Positions 1-10,004 of a stretch of 64,000 nucleotides of DNA are shown here, piece by piece; within the stretch, counting starts at the first letter, position 1, and each line of letters opens with the position of its first letter. The position numbers and the translations under genes are program-made. The DNA is from Caulobacteraceae bacterium PMMR1. Lineage in GTDB: Bacteria; Pseudomonadota; Alphaproteobacteria; Caulobacterales; Caulobacteraceae. The notes under the pieces are model-generated. The model searched no databases, was not told where the DNA came from, and saw only the letters and a list, made by a program, of their open reading frames with translations. The stretch spans positions 1,736,001-1,800,000 of the forward strand of contig JPOM01000001.1 in the NCBI GenBank assembly GCA_000733915.1, in the 5' to 3' direction.

Positions 1-997
1 CCGGCAGGAGCTCGGGATCGTCGAAGAACGGGAAGCTGATCCTGTAGCCCGTGGCGTAGATGATCGCGTCCACCGCCTCGACGCTGTCGTCCTCGAAGCG
101 GACGTAGCGTCCCTCGAGCGCCTTGATGTTCGGCTTGAACTTGATGTCGCCGCAGCCCGCGCGGGTCAGGAACTCGCCCGAGACGGAGGGGTGCGCCTCA
201 AGCGGCTCGTGGTCGGGCTTGGGCAGACCGTAGTCCTCCATCGCGCCCACGGTGCGCTTGATCTTCGCCCGGGCCAGCGCAAGGCCGAGCTTGCGGGGCA
301 TCCAGTGCGGCATGGCGGCCTTGTCCGCCACCTTGCCGTCCAGGTACTTGGGCAGCACCCAGACGCCGCGCCGGGCTGCGACCCACAGTGTCTTGGCGAT
401 CGGTCGCTGGGCGAGCTCGGAGGCGATGTCCATCGCGGAGTTACCCATGCCGACCACCACGATGGTCTTGCCCCGCATGTCTACGGGGTCGAACGGGCTT
501 CGATAGTCGTGGGCGTGAAAGGCCGCCCCGTCGAAGCGCCCGGGATAGTCGGGCACGCGCGGGTCCCAGTGGTGGCCGTTGCAGACGAAGAGCAGGTCGT
601 AGGTGCGCATCTCGCCCGAGCCGAGCGTCACCTCCCAGAGCCCCTCGGCTGTCCGCCGCGCGCGCTCCACCCGGGTGTTGAAGGTGATCAGGGGCCTCAG
701 CCCGAAGCGGTCCACGTACTGGCGGAAGTAGGCCAGGATCTGGCTGTGATGCGGGAAATCCGGCCAGTCGGCCGGCACGGGCAGGTCCTCGAACGCCAGC
801 CGCCACTTGGAGGTGTCGATGTGCAGGCTTTCGTAGCAGGCCGACATCCCGTTCGGATTGGCGAAGTACCAGTTGCCGCCGATGTCGTCGGACATCTCGA
901 AGCAGTCGAACGGAACGCCGAGGTCCTTCAGCTTCTTGGCCGTGGTGAAGCCGGAGCAACCGGCGCCGATGATGCAGGCCTTGGGCAAGCGCGTCAT
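1..997 (-). CDS. flavin-containing monooxygenase, C-terminus cut by window edge
   Basis: An FAD/NADPH-dependent monooxygenase that would hydroxylate a soft nucleophile or act as a Baeyer-Villiger-type enzyme. The reading frame opens at an ATG at 997 and stays open to base 1, giving at least 332 residues of a usual 430-500. Visible motifs are the N-terminal FAD-binding IIGAGCSGF (about residue 9), DDIGGNW, the FMO identifying pattern FDGAAFHAHDY near residue 155 (FxGxxxHxxxY), and a second Rossmann motif VVVGMGNSA near residue 183 for NADPH. ATGYRISFPFF lies near the cut end. The start is followed directly by the FAD strand, so it is secure. Substrate cannot be told from the sequence. Confidence 0.85.
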   Translation of the reverse strand, partial: MTRLPKACIIGAGCSGFTTAKKLKDLGVPFDCFEMSDDIGGNWYFANPNGMSACYESLHIDTSKWRLAFEDLPVPADWPDFPHHSQILAYFRQYVDRFGLRPLITFNTRVERARRTAEGLWEVTLGSGEMRTYDLLFVCNGHHWDPRVPDYPGRFDGAAFHAHDYRSPFDPVDMRGKTIVVVGMGNSAMDIASELAQRPIAKTLWVAARRGVWVLPKYLDGKVADKAAMPHWMPRKLGLALARAKIKRTVGAMEDYGLPKPDHEPLEAHPSVSGEFLTRAGCGDIKFKPNIKALEGRYVRFEDDSVEAVDAIIYATGYRISFPFFDDPELLP

Positions 998-1172
998 AGG
1001 CGCACGCTAACACGCCTGCACGGGGTGCCAAGGGGCGCGCCGATGCTGCGCCTGCGAAGAAGCGGCGGTTGAAGGACTGGCGGTCGCGACCGGGCTGGAC
1101 TAGATAGCGCGACCCTCTCCGACCGCCTCAGCCCGCCTGACGCGCCCCGCCCCCCGGTGACGCCGCTCTCCC

Positions 1173-3008
<1,836 letters not shown>

Positions 3009-3011
3009 ACT

Positions 3012-3040
3012 CCGCCCCGCTGCGGCCCACATCGGGGCGG
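3012..3040 (+). terminator. possible hairpin terminator after typA
   Basis: CCGCCCCG at 3012-3019 can pair with CGGGGCGG at 3033-3040 across a 13-base loop, four bases after the typA stop. There is no T run after it, so it could be a Rho-assisted stop or an mRNA-stabilising hairpin rather than a classical intrinsic terminator. Confidence 0.4.
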
Positions 3041-3140
3041 GCTCTGGGTCATTTCGAGACCCGTGCAACTCCACGCCCGCGCATCGGTTGGCGTCGCACT
3101 CGGCCTCTTCAGAGGCGCGTGAGATGCAAAGGAGACCGAC

Positions 3141-3701
3141 ATGCGCACGACCACCTTCCTGACCGCGGCGGCGGCCGCCTCGCTGATCGCCGGCGCGGCC
3201 CTGGCCCAGGTCGCCCCGGGCGGCGGCTCCACCGGCTCCGGCAGCCTGTCCACCGGCATGGGCCAAAGCACAAGCCAGAGCACGACCGGAACCCAGACCG
3301 GCGCGACGGGCGCCGCCGGGACCCAGACCGGGACGGGCCTCGGGGCCTCGACCTCGACTCAGACGACCGCCACCGGAACCCTCAACGGGACCGCGACCCC
3401 CTCGTCCGCGACACCGGGGCTGGGCCAGGGCGCGGCCGCCACGAGCCAGAGCGGCACCACCGGCTCGCGCGCGTCCCGCGCCAGGAGCCGCACTACGGGC
3501 GGGGCGACCACCTCGGGCACGATGACCGGCACGGGCGACACCACGGGCGGCATGGGTTCCGGCGCGACGACGAGTTCAGGCGCGGCCACCAGCCCGGGGC
3601 CGTTCTCGGGCAATGCGACCGGCTCGAGCGACGCCTCGCGCACGGGCGGCGCGACCGGCGGCCTGACCGGACCGACGACCGGCACGGGGCCGGGTCGCTA
3701 A
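3141..3701 (+). CDS. secreted Thr/Gly/Ser-rich low-complexity protein
   Basis: No function is recognised. The first 22 residues form a clear Sec signal peptide ending ALA before QVAPGG. The mature part (about 164 residues) is almost entirely Thr, Gly, Ser and Ala in repeats such as TGTQTGATG, with no aromatic residues, so it should be intrinsically disordered in the periplasm or outside the cell. A strong ribosome site, AAAGGAGA, lies eight bases before the ATG, which supports real translation despite the low complexity. Proteins of this kind are common and poorly conserved in Caulobacterales. Confidence 0.7.
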   Translation: MRTTTFLTAAAAASLIAGAALAQVAPGGGSTGSGSLSTGMGQSTSQSTTGTQTGATGAAGTQTGTGLGASTSTQTTATGTLNGTATPSSATPGLGQGAAATSQSGTTGSRASRARSRTTGGATTSGTMTGTGDTTGGMGSGATTSSGAATSPGPFSGNATGSSDASRTGGATGGLTGPTTGTGPGR

Positions 3702-3772
3702 GCCCTAGCCTCCCCCTCGCCGGGGCTGTCGCGACCGGCGGCGCGGAAGCCTCCTGCGCCGCCGGCCTGCAC

Positions 3773-4936
3773 TCATGCGTCCGCGGCGAGGCCAAGCGCG
3801 TCGGACGCGACGTCGATTGCGCAGACGATGTGATAGAAGCTGGAGGCGGGCGCGGGCTCTTCGATCCAGGTCCCGTCCGGCCTCAGCTTGTCGCGCCAGA
3901 GCCCCCGCACCGGCACGTCGAAATATCGCAAAAGCGCCCGCCCAGCGCCGGCGAGCGCGGTCCAATAGCGGGCCTCGCCGGTCTGGACCGCCAAGATCGC
4001 GGCCGCCTTCGCCCGCTCCGTCTGGGGCCAGAGGCGCGCGGTCGTGTCGTGCGACGTCCCGTCGTCGAGCACCGCGCTGAACGCCACCCCCCGAACGGGA
4101 TCATAGCCCCACCCCTCGCCGACCTCGTAGAGACGCCGCCCGGCCTGTAGCGCTTGCGCGTCGCCTGAGCGGAGGCCCCAGCGCGTCATCAGCCAGGCCC
4201 ACTCGAACTGATGCCCCGGCTCGACAAGCCGTCCCTGCAGCCCCGGCGCAGGCGACCAGTCTGAGTCGAAGAACTCCCGAAGCGCCCCGCTCTGCGGGTG
4301 GATGAACCGGTCGCGCGCAAGGGTCGCGATCTCGGCGGCGAGGTCGGTCCAGCGTCCGTCGCCGCCCGCCTCCGCCCACGCGAGCGCGGCCTCGAACAGG
4401 TGCATGTGCGGGTTGGACTGCAGCGGCGGGCTGGGCGGCTCGCTTTCTTCGAAGCCGCCCTGAGGCCGCCCGCGGCGGGCCCGCAGCTCGTTTAGCAGCG
4501 CCTCGGCCATTGGCTCCGCGCGCGCGTCGCCCAGCGCATGCAGCTGGGCCAGGGCGAAGAGGGCGAAGGCCTGGTCGTAGTTGGAGACGCTGTCGTCCAG
4601 CGGCGCGCCGTCGCCGGACACCAGCGTGCGGAAAAGTCCGTCCGGCCGGCGGTAGGCCCGCAGGTAGAAGTCCGCTGCGCGCTCCACGATCGCCCGCCAG
4701 GGGCCGCGCCAGCCGAGCCGCTCGGCCAGGGCGTAGCTGTAGATCTGCCGCGGCTGCACCCGGGCCCGGCGCGGCGCGTCCACCACGGCTCCGTCCAGCC
4801 GCACCGCTTCCTGAAAGCCGCCCGTGCGCGGGTCCACGCCCGTGTCGGCCCAGACCGGATAGGCGTCCTCGGTCAGCCAGCGCCGGATTTCGGTCCAGAC
4901 GGCCAGGGCGTCCTGGCGCTCGGCGGTGTCAGGCAT
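3773..4936 (-). CDS. AGE-family sugar epimerase/isomerase
   Basis: A member of the N-acylglucosamine 2-epimerase / mannose isomerase superfamily, an (alpha/alpha)6-barrel enzyme of about 390 residues acting on an aldose or its derivative. Family features are NPHMHLFEAALAWAE, GHQFEWAWLM and RLWPQTERAKAA, which hold the barrel histidines and glutamates. I place the start at the ATG at 4936 (MPDTAER). A GTG two codons upstream (4942) sits better behind the GGAGGGGG sequence and is an alternative, as is an ATG at 4975. It is divergent from galE, and with rfbD forms a small sugar-metabolism group. The exact substrate (free mannose, GlcNAc or other) is not decidable. Confidence 0.85.
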   Translation of the reverse strand: MPDTAERQDALAVWTEIRRWLTEDAYPVWADTGVDPRTGGFQEAVRLDGAVVDAPRRARVQPRQIYSYALAERLGWRGPWRAIVERAADFYLRAYRRPDGLFRTLVSGDGAPLDDSVSNYDQAFALFALAQLHALGDARAEPMAEALLNELRARRGRPQGGFEESEPPSPPLQSNPHMHLFEAALAWAEAGGDGRWTDLAAEIATLARDRFIHPQSGALREFFDSDWSPAPGLQGRLVEPGHQFEWAWLMTRWGLRSGDAQALQAGRRLYEVGEGWGYDPVRGVAFSAVLDDGTSHDTTARLWPQTERAKAAAILAVQTGEARYWTALAGAGRALLRYFDVPVRGLWRDKLRPDGTWIEEPAPASSFYHIVCAIDVASDALGLAADA

Positions 4937-5115
4937 GGTCACGGGCTCGCATCCCCCTCCGATCGCCGCCTGCATGCCGTCGCGTCGCGAGGTGTCAAGC
5001 GACCGTTTTCAGACATCCGGGCGCGCCGCCCCGCCCCCGGCTTGACGGACCGGAACCGCTCAGGTTCAGGCGGGTTCAGCGGAGCGCGCACCCTCTCCAG
5101 GCCCGGACTTCCTCC

Positions 5116-6096
5116 TTGAAGACGATCTTCGTGACCGGCGGCGCCGGCTATGTCGGCAGCCACTGCTGCAAGGCCTTCGCCGAGGCAGGCTGGCGCGTGG
5201 TCGTCTACGATAACCTGTTCCGGGGCTGGCGCGACATGGTCCGCTGGGGGCCGCTGGTCGAGGGCGATATCCTGGACGCGCCAGCGCTGGAGCGCGCCAT
5301 GGGCGAGGCCAAGCCGGACGTGGTCGCCCACTTCGCCGCCCTGACCTACGTCGCGGAGTCCATGCAGGACCCCGGCGCCTACTACCGCAACAACACGCTG
5401 GGCGCCTTCAACATCTTGGAAGCGATGCGGGCGACGGGCTCAGGCAAGATCATCTTCTCTTCCACCGCGGCCACATACGGCGTGCCGCACGAGACGCCGA
5501 TGCCGGAAACCCATCCCCAGCAGCCGATCAACCCCTATGGCTGGTCCAAGCTGATCGTGGAGCGCATGCTGGCGGACTACGCTGCGGCCTACGGCTTCCG
5601 GTACGCCGCGCTCCGCTATTTCAACGCTGCGGGAGCGGACGCGTCGGGCGAGATCGGCGAGCGGCACGAGCCGGAGACGCACGTGATCCCGCTGGCGGCG
5701 CGCGGCGCGCTCAGCTCCGACTACCGCTTCACGATCTTCGGCGACGATTTCGACACCCGGGACGGCACCTGCGTTCGCGACTATGTGCATGTGACCGACC
5801 TCGGGGCGGCGCACCTGGCGGCGGCCGAGCACCTGGCGGGCGGCGGCGAGGGCGGGGCCTTCAACCTCGGTACGGGCTCGGGCACGACGGTCAAGGAGAT
5901 CGCGGACGCCATCGAGCGCGTTTCCGGCAAGCCGCTGCAGCGGACGATCGGGCCCAGGCGCGCGGGCGATCCGCCCGTACTGGTCGCCTCCAACGCCCGG
6001 GCGCGGGAGGTGCTGGGCTGGACGCCGAAGCACTCCTCCATCGACGAGATCGTGCAGAGCGCCTGGCGCTGGCATCAGAAGGACGGGGCGCGCTAA
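5116..6096 (+). CDS. galE: UDP-glucose 4-epimerase
   Basis: Interconverts UDP-glucose and UDP-galactose for polysaccharide or LPS synthesis. It is an extended SDR protein: N-terminal NAD motif TGGAGYVGSHCCKAF, FAALTYVAESMQDP, the catalytic Ser/Thr region SSTAATYG, and the YGWSK Tyr-Lys pair with YFNAAGAD after it. DGTCVRDYVHV is a GalE signature. I choose the TTG at 5116, which gives 326 residues, the normal GalE length, and begins one codon before the NAD-binding strand. The frame stays open upstream to about 4510 but that part is antisense to the epimerase gene. rfbD follows nine bases downstream. Confidence 0.93.
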   Translation: MKTIFVTGGAGYVGSHCCKAFAEAGWRVVVYDNLFRGWRDMVRWGPLVEGDILDAPALERAMGEAKPDVVAHFAALTYVAESMQDPGAYYRNNTLGAFNILEAMRATGSGKIIFSSTAATYGVPHETPMPETHPQQPINPYGWSKLIVERMLADYAAAYGFRYAALRYFNAAGADASGEIGERHEPETHVIPLAARGALSSDYRFTIFGDDFDTRDGTCVRDYVHVTDLGAAHLAAAEHLAGGGEGGAFNLGTGSGTTVKEIADAIERVSGKPLQRTIGPRRAGDPPVLVASNARAREVLGWTPKHSSIDEIVQSAWRWHQKDGAR

Positions 6097-6105
6097 AGGC
6101 GGCGG

Positions 6106-6993
6106 GTGACCCGCCCCTTCCTCGTCTTCGGCCGCAGCGGCCAGGTCGCCCGCGAACTCGCCGAAGAGGCGCAGGCGCTAAAGGTCGAGGTCGTCTTCGC
6201 CGGTCGCGAGCGCCTCGACCTGTCAGACCCCGCAGGTCTCGACGAAGGGGTGGCCGCCGTGATCGCCGAGACGGCGCCCTCAGCCGTGATCAACGCCGCC
6301 GCCCTGACCTCTGTGGACGGCGCGGAGGCGGAGCAGGCCCGCGCGCGGGTCATGAACCGCGACGCCCCCGCCGCGATGGCCCGCGCCTGTGCGCGGCGGG
6401 GCATTCCGATTGTGCAGCTCTCGACGGACTACGTCTTCGACGGCCTGAAGGGCTCGCCCTACGTCGAAACCGATGCGACCGGCGCAGTGAACGCCTATGG
6501 CCGCAGCAAGCTCGAAGGCGAGCAGGCCATCGCGGCGTCCGGCGCCCGGCACGGGATCTTGCGGGTCAGCTGGGTCTTCGGGCCGCACGGCTCGAACTTC
6601 GCCAGGCGCATGATCGAGCTCGCGGCGACCCGGGGCGTGCTCGAGGTCGTCGACGACCTGGTCGGCCGCCCCACCTCCGGCCAGGACGTCGCCCGCGCCG
6701 CGCTGGAGGTCGGCCGGCGGCTCGCGGCCGGAGAGCAGGCGGTGGAGGGCGTGCTGCACGCCTGCGGCCCGGACGACGCGACCTGGGCGGACCTGGCCTG
6801 CGCGGTGCTGCTGCAGTCGCGCAAGCTCGGCGGCCCCTGGGCGGAGGTGCGGCCCATCCCGTCCAGCGCGCGGCCCACCCCCGCCAAGCGCCCCCCCGAC
6901 ACCCGGCTCGACATCGGCAAGGCGCGATCGGCGTTCGGCTACGATCCCCTGCCCTGGCGGGACGCGGTCGCGACCCGGATCACCCGGGTCTGA
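6106..6993 (+). CDS. rfbD: dTDP-4-dehydrorhamnose reductase
   Basis: Catalyses the last step of dTDP-L-rhamnose synthesis. The 295-residue protein carries FGRSGQVARELA as the NAD(P)-binding N-terminus, NAAALTSVDGAE, QLSTDYVFDG and the YGRSKLEGE catalytic Tyr-Lys motif, plus RVSWVFGPHGSNF. It starts at a GTG nine bases after galE, so the two are almost certainly co-transcribed. The other rhamnose genes (rfbA, B, C) are not in the window, so this may be a stand-alone RmlD-like reductase. Confidence 0.9.
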   Translation: MTRPFLVFGRSGQVARELAEEAQALKVEVVFAGRERLDLSDPAGLDEGVAAVIAETAPSAVINAAALTSVDGAEAEQARARVMNRDAPAAMARACARRGIPIVQLSTDYVFDGLKGSPYVETDATGAVNAYGRSKLEGEQAIAASGARHGILRVSWVFGPHGSNFARRMIELAATRGVLEVVDDLVGRPTSGQDVARAALEVGRRLAAGEQAVEGVLHACGPDDATWADLACAVLLQSRKLGGPWAEVRPIPSSARPTPAKRPPDTRLDIGKARSAFGYDPLPWRDAVATRITRV

Positions 6994-6996
6994 GCC

Positions 6997-7527
6997 TCAG
7001 GCCGGCTCGGGGGGGCGCTCGTAGAAGGCGGTCAGGTTCGCGATGGTGATCCCGAACCGTCTCACCTTGGCTAAGCTCAGGGCCACCTCCCGGTCCAGCA
7101 GGGTGAAGCAGACCTCCAGCTCGACCTTCGCCTTGCGGCCGCCCTCGGCCAGCGTCTCGCGCTTGAACTTCAGACGATAGTCCGCGCCGTCGTGGCGGCC
7201 GGTGATCTGGCCGTACGACTTGTCTTCGCGCCCCACGTAGTGGCCGTCAGCGTCCTGCGACAGGCTCCAGCGAACGACCTCCCGGCGGCCGTCTTCGAAG
7301 GCGTAGGTTTCGATCAAGTCGAAGCTTCGCCCGTTCTTCTGCCAGCCGCCCTCGACCTCGATGCCGTAGCGGTTGCGCACGCGCCCGAAGAGGTCGCGCA
7401 CCACGCCCCAGCCCTTCAGCTTTCCCTCGAAAAATATTTCAGGACGGAACGCAAGCCGACCGTCGACAGTCTCAGGCTCGAACGCCTCCGGGCGGGCTGC
7501 CGGGGTAAGCGAAGCAACTGACGCCAT
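6997..7527 (-). CDS. DUF3833-like protein
   Basis: About 176 residues, convergent with rfbD and only a few bases from its stop. The sequence fits the DUF3833 pattern: FRPEIFFEGKLKGWGVVRD near the N-terminus, a central beta-rich part with DLIETYAFEDGRREVVRW, then GREDKSYGQITGRHDGADY. Many DUF3833 proteins are lipoproteins, but no signal peptide or lipobox is visible here. I use the ATG at 7527; an upstream ATG at 7542 would add five residues. The function of the family is unknown. The insertion sequence begins about 30 bases upstream of this start and may have displaced its promoter. Confidence 0.65.
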   Translation of the reverse strand: MASVASLTPAARPEAFEPETVDGRLAFRPEIFFEGKLKGWGVVRDLFGRVRNRYGIEVEGGWQKNGRSFDLIETYAFEDGRREVVRWSLSQDADGHYVGREDKSYGQITGRHDGADYRLKFKRETLAEGGRKAKVELEVCFTLLDREVALSLAKVRRFGITIANLTAFYERPPEPA

Positions 7528-7555
7528 GGGGCGCTCCAACACAGGCGCGTGATCC

Positions 7556-7557
7556 TA
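7556..7557. repeat. TA target-site duplication, left copy
   Basis: TA directly left of the left inverted repeat. Its partner is at 8402-8403. A two-base duplication is weak on its own but agrees with both repeat ends starting with GG. Confidence 0.55.
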
Positions 7558-8401
7558 GGCTCCAAACCCAATCACGCGCTTGAGGCCGGTGGGCAAATCA
7601 TGATTCCGGCGCCCTGAGCGGCGTTGGAGGGGGGCATGGGCCTGTTCTGGTTGTCGGACGAGCAGTGGGCGGCGATCGAGCCGCACCTGCCGCAGAACCA
7701 GCCCGGCGCCAGGCGGGTGGACGACCGGCGGGTGATCTCGGGCATCCTCCACGTGCTGAAGGTGGGTTGCCGCTGGCAGGACTGCCCCGGCGACTACGGC
7801 CCGCACACGACGGTCTACAACCGGTTCAACCGATGGTCTCGCCGACGGTTCTGGATCCAGCTGCTGGAAGCGCTCGCCGCCTCCGGCGCGGTGACGAAAA
7901 GCACCGCGGTGGACAGCACTTACGTCAAGGCGCAGCGCTCGGCCTTCGGCGGAAAAGGGGGGCGCGGGCGCAGGCGATCGGCCCCTCGCGCGGCGGTCAG
8001 ACCACCAAAGTTCATGTCCTCACCGACACCGTCGGGCGCCCCTTCGCGCTGACGCTGACCCCGGGCAACGTCTCCGACATTACTGTCGCGCCGGCCCTGC
8101 TCGCCCGCGCCCAAGGCGCCCGCTACGTGCTGGCCGACAAGGGATACGACGCCGACGCGCTCCGCCGGATGCTGCGGCAGTCCGGAGCCGTGCCGGTCAT
8201 CCCAGGCCGAAGCACCCGCAAACGCCGCATCGCCTACGATCAAGACCGCTACCGAGAGCGCCACCGGATCGAGAACGCCTTCTGCAGGCTCAAGGACTTC
8301 CGCCGCGTCGCCACCCGCTACGACAAGCTCGCGGCCAACTTCCTCTCCGCCGTCGCCCTTGCAGCGCTACTGTCCTTCTGGCTGTGAATGAGTCTTGAGC
8401 C
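7558..8401 (+). mobile_element. IS5-family insertion sequence (IS427-like)
   Basis: An 844-base element bounded by imperfect 18-base inverted repeats: GGCTCCAAACCCAATCAC at 7558-7575, and GGCTCAAGACTCATTCAC read on the minus strand at 8401-8384 (14 of 18 match). The dinucleotide TA flanks both ends (7556-7557 and 8402-8403), matching the short TA target duplication of the IS427 subgroup. It holds one transposase gene in two frames. Assignment to IS427 rests on the two-frame layout, size and TA duplication. Confidence 0.85.
7636..8387 (+). CDS. IS5-family DDE transposase, two frames joined by a -1 shift
   Basis: The upstream frame (ATG 7636, with GGAGGGGGG before it) encodes the N-terminal DUF4096-like domain (LSDEQWAAIEPHLP, CRWQDCP) and the first catalytic Asp in AVDSTYVKAQRS. 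The downstream frame, ending at 8387, has the second Asp in VLADKGYDAD and the Y(2)R(3)E(6)K signature in YRERHRIENAFCRLK. The frames meet at AAAAGGGGGG (about 7953-7962). Slipping back one base there gives GGKGGARAQAIGPSRGG, which reads as a normal family sequence. Such a site is often a programmed frameshift in this family; a lost G, as proposed for six other genes here, is the alternative. All catalytic residues are present, so the element may be active. Confidence 0.88.
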
Positions 8402-8469
8402 TAGCGCGCTCGCGTCATACGCGAAAGCGTGCCGCTGAGATCGCGGCGACTCGGCGCTAGAGTGGGCGC

Positions 8470-8877
8470 ATGCGGATGCGAACCCTCGTCCTCTCCCTGC
8501 TCCTGACCGGCAGCGCCCTGTCGCTGGCGGCCGCACCGGCGCATGCGGCGGCCGAGCGCAAGAAGGGCGGCGGGCTCACCTATCAGCAGCTGCCGACCCT
8601 GACGGCGAGCCTGCTGCGGCCGGACGGCGAGCGGGGCGTCCTGACGGTGGAGGCGGGCATAGACGCGCCGGACCCCGCCTTGCACGCGCGCATGGTCGGT
8701 TCCCAGCCGAGGCTCATGGACGCCTATGTGCGCTGGCTGGCGACCTATGCGGCGACGATGACGCCGGGCGCGCCGCCGAACCCGGACCAGATCGGCCAGG
8801 GGCTGCAGCACGCCACCGACCTCGTGCTCGGCCGGCCTGGCGCCCGGGTCCTGCTCGGCACGATCCTGGTGAACTGA
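8470..8877 (+). CDS. secreted hypothetical protein
   Basis: A 135-residue protein with a signal peptide of about 26 residues (RTLVLSLLLTGSALSLAAA, then PAHA). The mature part, about 109 residues, includes LTYQQLPTLTASLLRPDGERGVLTVEAGIDAP, a predicted beta strand pair, then helices, and ends LGRPGARVLLGTILVN. The shape loosely recalls the periplasmic domain of FliL-like proteins, but I make no functional claim. It resembles a small conserved Caulobacterales protein I cannot name. It lies about 70 bases right of the insertion sequence. Confidence 0.65.
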   Translation: MRMRTLVLSLLLTGSALSLAAAPAHAAAERKKGGGLTYQQLPTLTASLLRPDGERGVLTVEAGIDAPDPALHARMVGSQPRLMDAYVRWLATYAATMTPGAPPNPDQIGQGLQHATDLVLGRPGARVLLGTILVN

Positions 8878-8892
8878 GGCGCCCTGCGGCGC

Positions 8893-9669
8893 TCACATCG
8901 CTGAGATGCCGCCGTCGAGCTTCAGCTCCGCCCCCGTCATGAAGCGGCTCTCGTCGGAGGCGAGGTAGAGCACCGCGTTGGCGATGTCCTCGGGCGCGCC
9001 GATGCGGCCGAGCGGCACCTGGCGGGCGAGCTTGGCCTCCGCCTCCGCCTTGCCGAACCTCTGGCGGAGCGGGTCCAGGATGGGCGTGTCCACGAAGGCG
9101 GGATGGATCGAGTTGGACCTGACGTCCAGGCCCTGCTTGGCGCAGTGCAGGGCGATCCCCTTGCTGAGCAGCCACACCGCCGCCTTGGACGCGTTGTACG
9201 CCGGCGAGTTGTGCGCTGCGATCAGGCCGGCGATGGAGGAGATGTTGATAATCGAGCCCGGCTGGTTCTGGCGCAGGTGCTTCAGAGCATGCTTCGTGCC
9301 CAGAAATACGCTGTCGACGTTGACCGACATCACCGCTTTCCAGTCCTCCAGGCTCAGGTGCTCGATGTCGCCGCCGCGGCTGATTCCGGCGTTGTTCACC
9401 AGGACCGAGAGGCCGCCCATGTCGGCGTTGGCCTGCTCCAGCGTCGCGATCCACTGGTCTTCCCGAGTCACGTCGAGGAGGTAGGCGAAAGCCGTGCCCG
9501 CCCCGTGCGCAGCCTCGATCGCCGCGGCCGTGCGGCGCACGCCTTCCAGGTTGATGTCGGCGAGGGCGACCTTGGCCCCCTCCTCCGCCAGCCGCTTGGC
9601 GGCCGCTGCGCCCAGCCCCTGCGCGCCTCCGGTGATGAAGGCCTTCTTGCCCGCGACCCGACCCGCCAT
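8893..9669 (-). CDS. short-chain dehydrogenase/reductase
   Basis: A classical SDR of 258 residues using NAD(P)H. Visible are the TGGAQGLG glycine motif (residues 14-21), D in ALADINLEG favouring NAD, NNAGIS, the catalytic Ser in INISSIAGLIA and YNASKAAV with the Tyr and Lys, plus HPAFVDTP. Length and motifs are standard. The substrate is unknown: the family includes 3-alpha/beta-hydroxysteroid and other secondary alcohol dehydrogenases. It lies next to the pterin dehydratase gene on the same strand. Confidence 0.88.
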   Translation of the reverse strand: MAGRVAGKKAFITGGAQGLGAAAAKRLAEEGAKVALADINLEGVRRTAAAIEAAHGAGTAFAYLLDVTREDQWIATLEQANADMGGLSVLVNNAGISRGGDIEHLSLEDWKAVMSVNVDSVFLGTKHALKHLRQNQPGSIINISSIAGLIAAHNSPAYNASKAAVWLLSKGIALHCAKQGLDVRSNSIHPAFVDTPILDPLRQRFGKAEAEAKLARQVPLGRIGAPEDIANAVLYLASDESRFMTGAELKLDGGISAM

Positions 9670-9700
9670 GCGTCCGTCTCCCCTTGCCGCCGCGCTGGGT

Positions 9701-9988
9701 TCAGCCCGCGGCGCTGTCCATGATCCGCGCGAGCGCCACGTCGAAGGCCGTCACGCCCCCGGCGTCGTGGGTCGTCAACACCACCTCGACCCGGTTGTAG
9801 ACGTTGGACCATTCCGGATGATGGTCGAGCTTCTCGGCTTCAAGCGCCACATGCGTCATCCAGGCGAAGGCGCTGACGAAGCTCGGAAAACGGAACGTCT
9901 TTGCGATGGCGTCGCGGCTTCCATCAGCCTGGCGCCAGCCCTCCAACTGGTCGAGGGCCGCCTTAGCGCCGATGCGGGTGCGGTCCAT
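9701..9988 (-). CDS. phhB: 4a-hydroxytetrahydrobiopterin dehydratase
   Basis: Dehydrates 4a-hydroxytetrahydropterin in the recycling branch used by pterin-dependent phenylalanine hydroxylase. The 95-residue size is typical for a PCD/DCoH protein. The signature [18 protein letters not shown] carries the active-site histidines, followed by [12 protein letters not shown] with the third histidine and the Asp. No phhA is within the window. The start ATG (MDRTRIG) at 9988 is the only reasonable one. Confidence 0.92.
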   Translation of the reverse strand: MDRTRIGAKAALDQLEGWRQADGSRDAIAKTFRFPSFVSAFAWMTHVALEAEKLDHHPEWSNVYNRVEVVLTTHDAGGVTAFDVALARIMDSAAG

Positions 9989-10004
9989 GCGGCCCTCCTC
10001 GTCC

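Noticed and set aside
4510-5115. Long N-terminal extension of galE
   Set aside because: It is antisense to the epimerase gene, Arg/Pro-rich and unlike any GalE; the TTG at 5116 gives the normal length.
7636-8387. Transposase as a pseudogene
   Set aside because: A -1 shift at a slippery run is usual in this IS subgroup, and all catalytic residues and both IS ends are intact.
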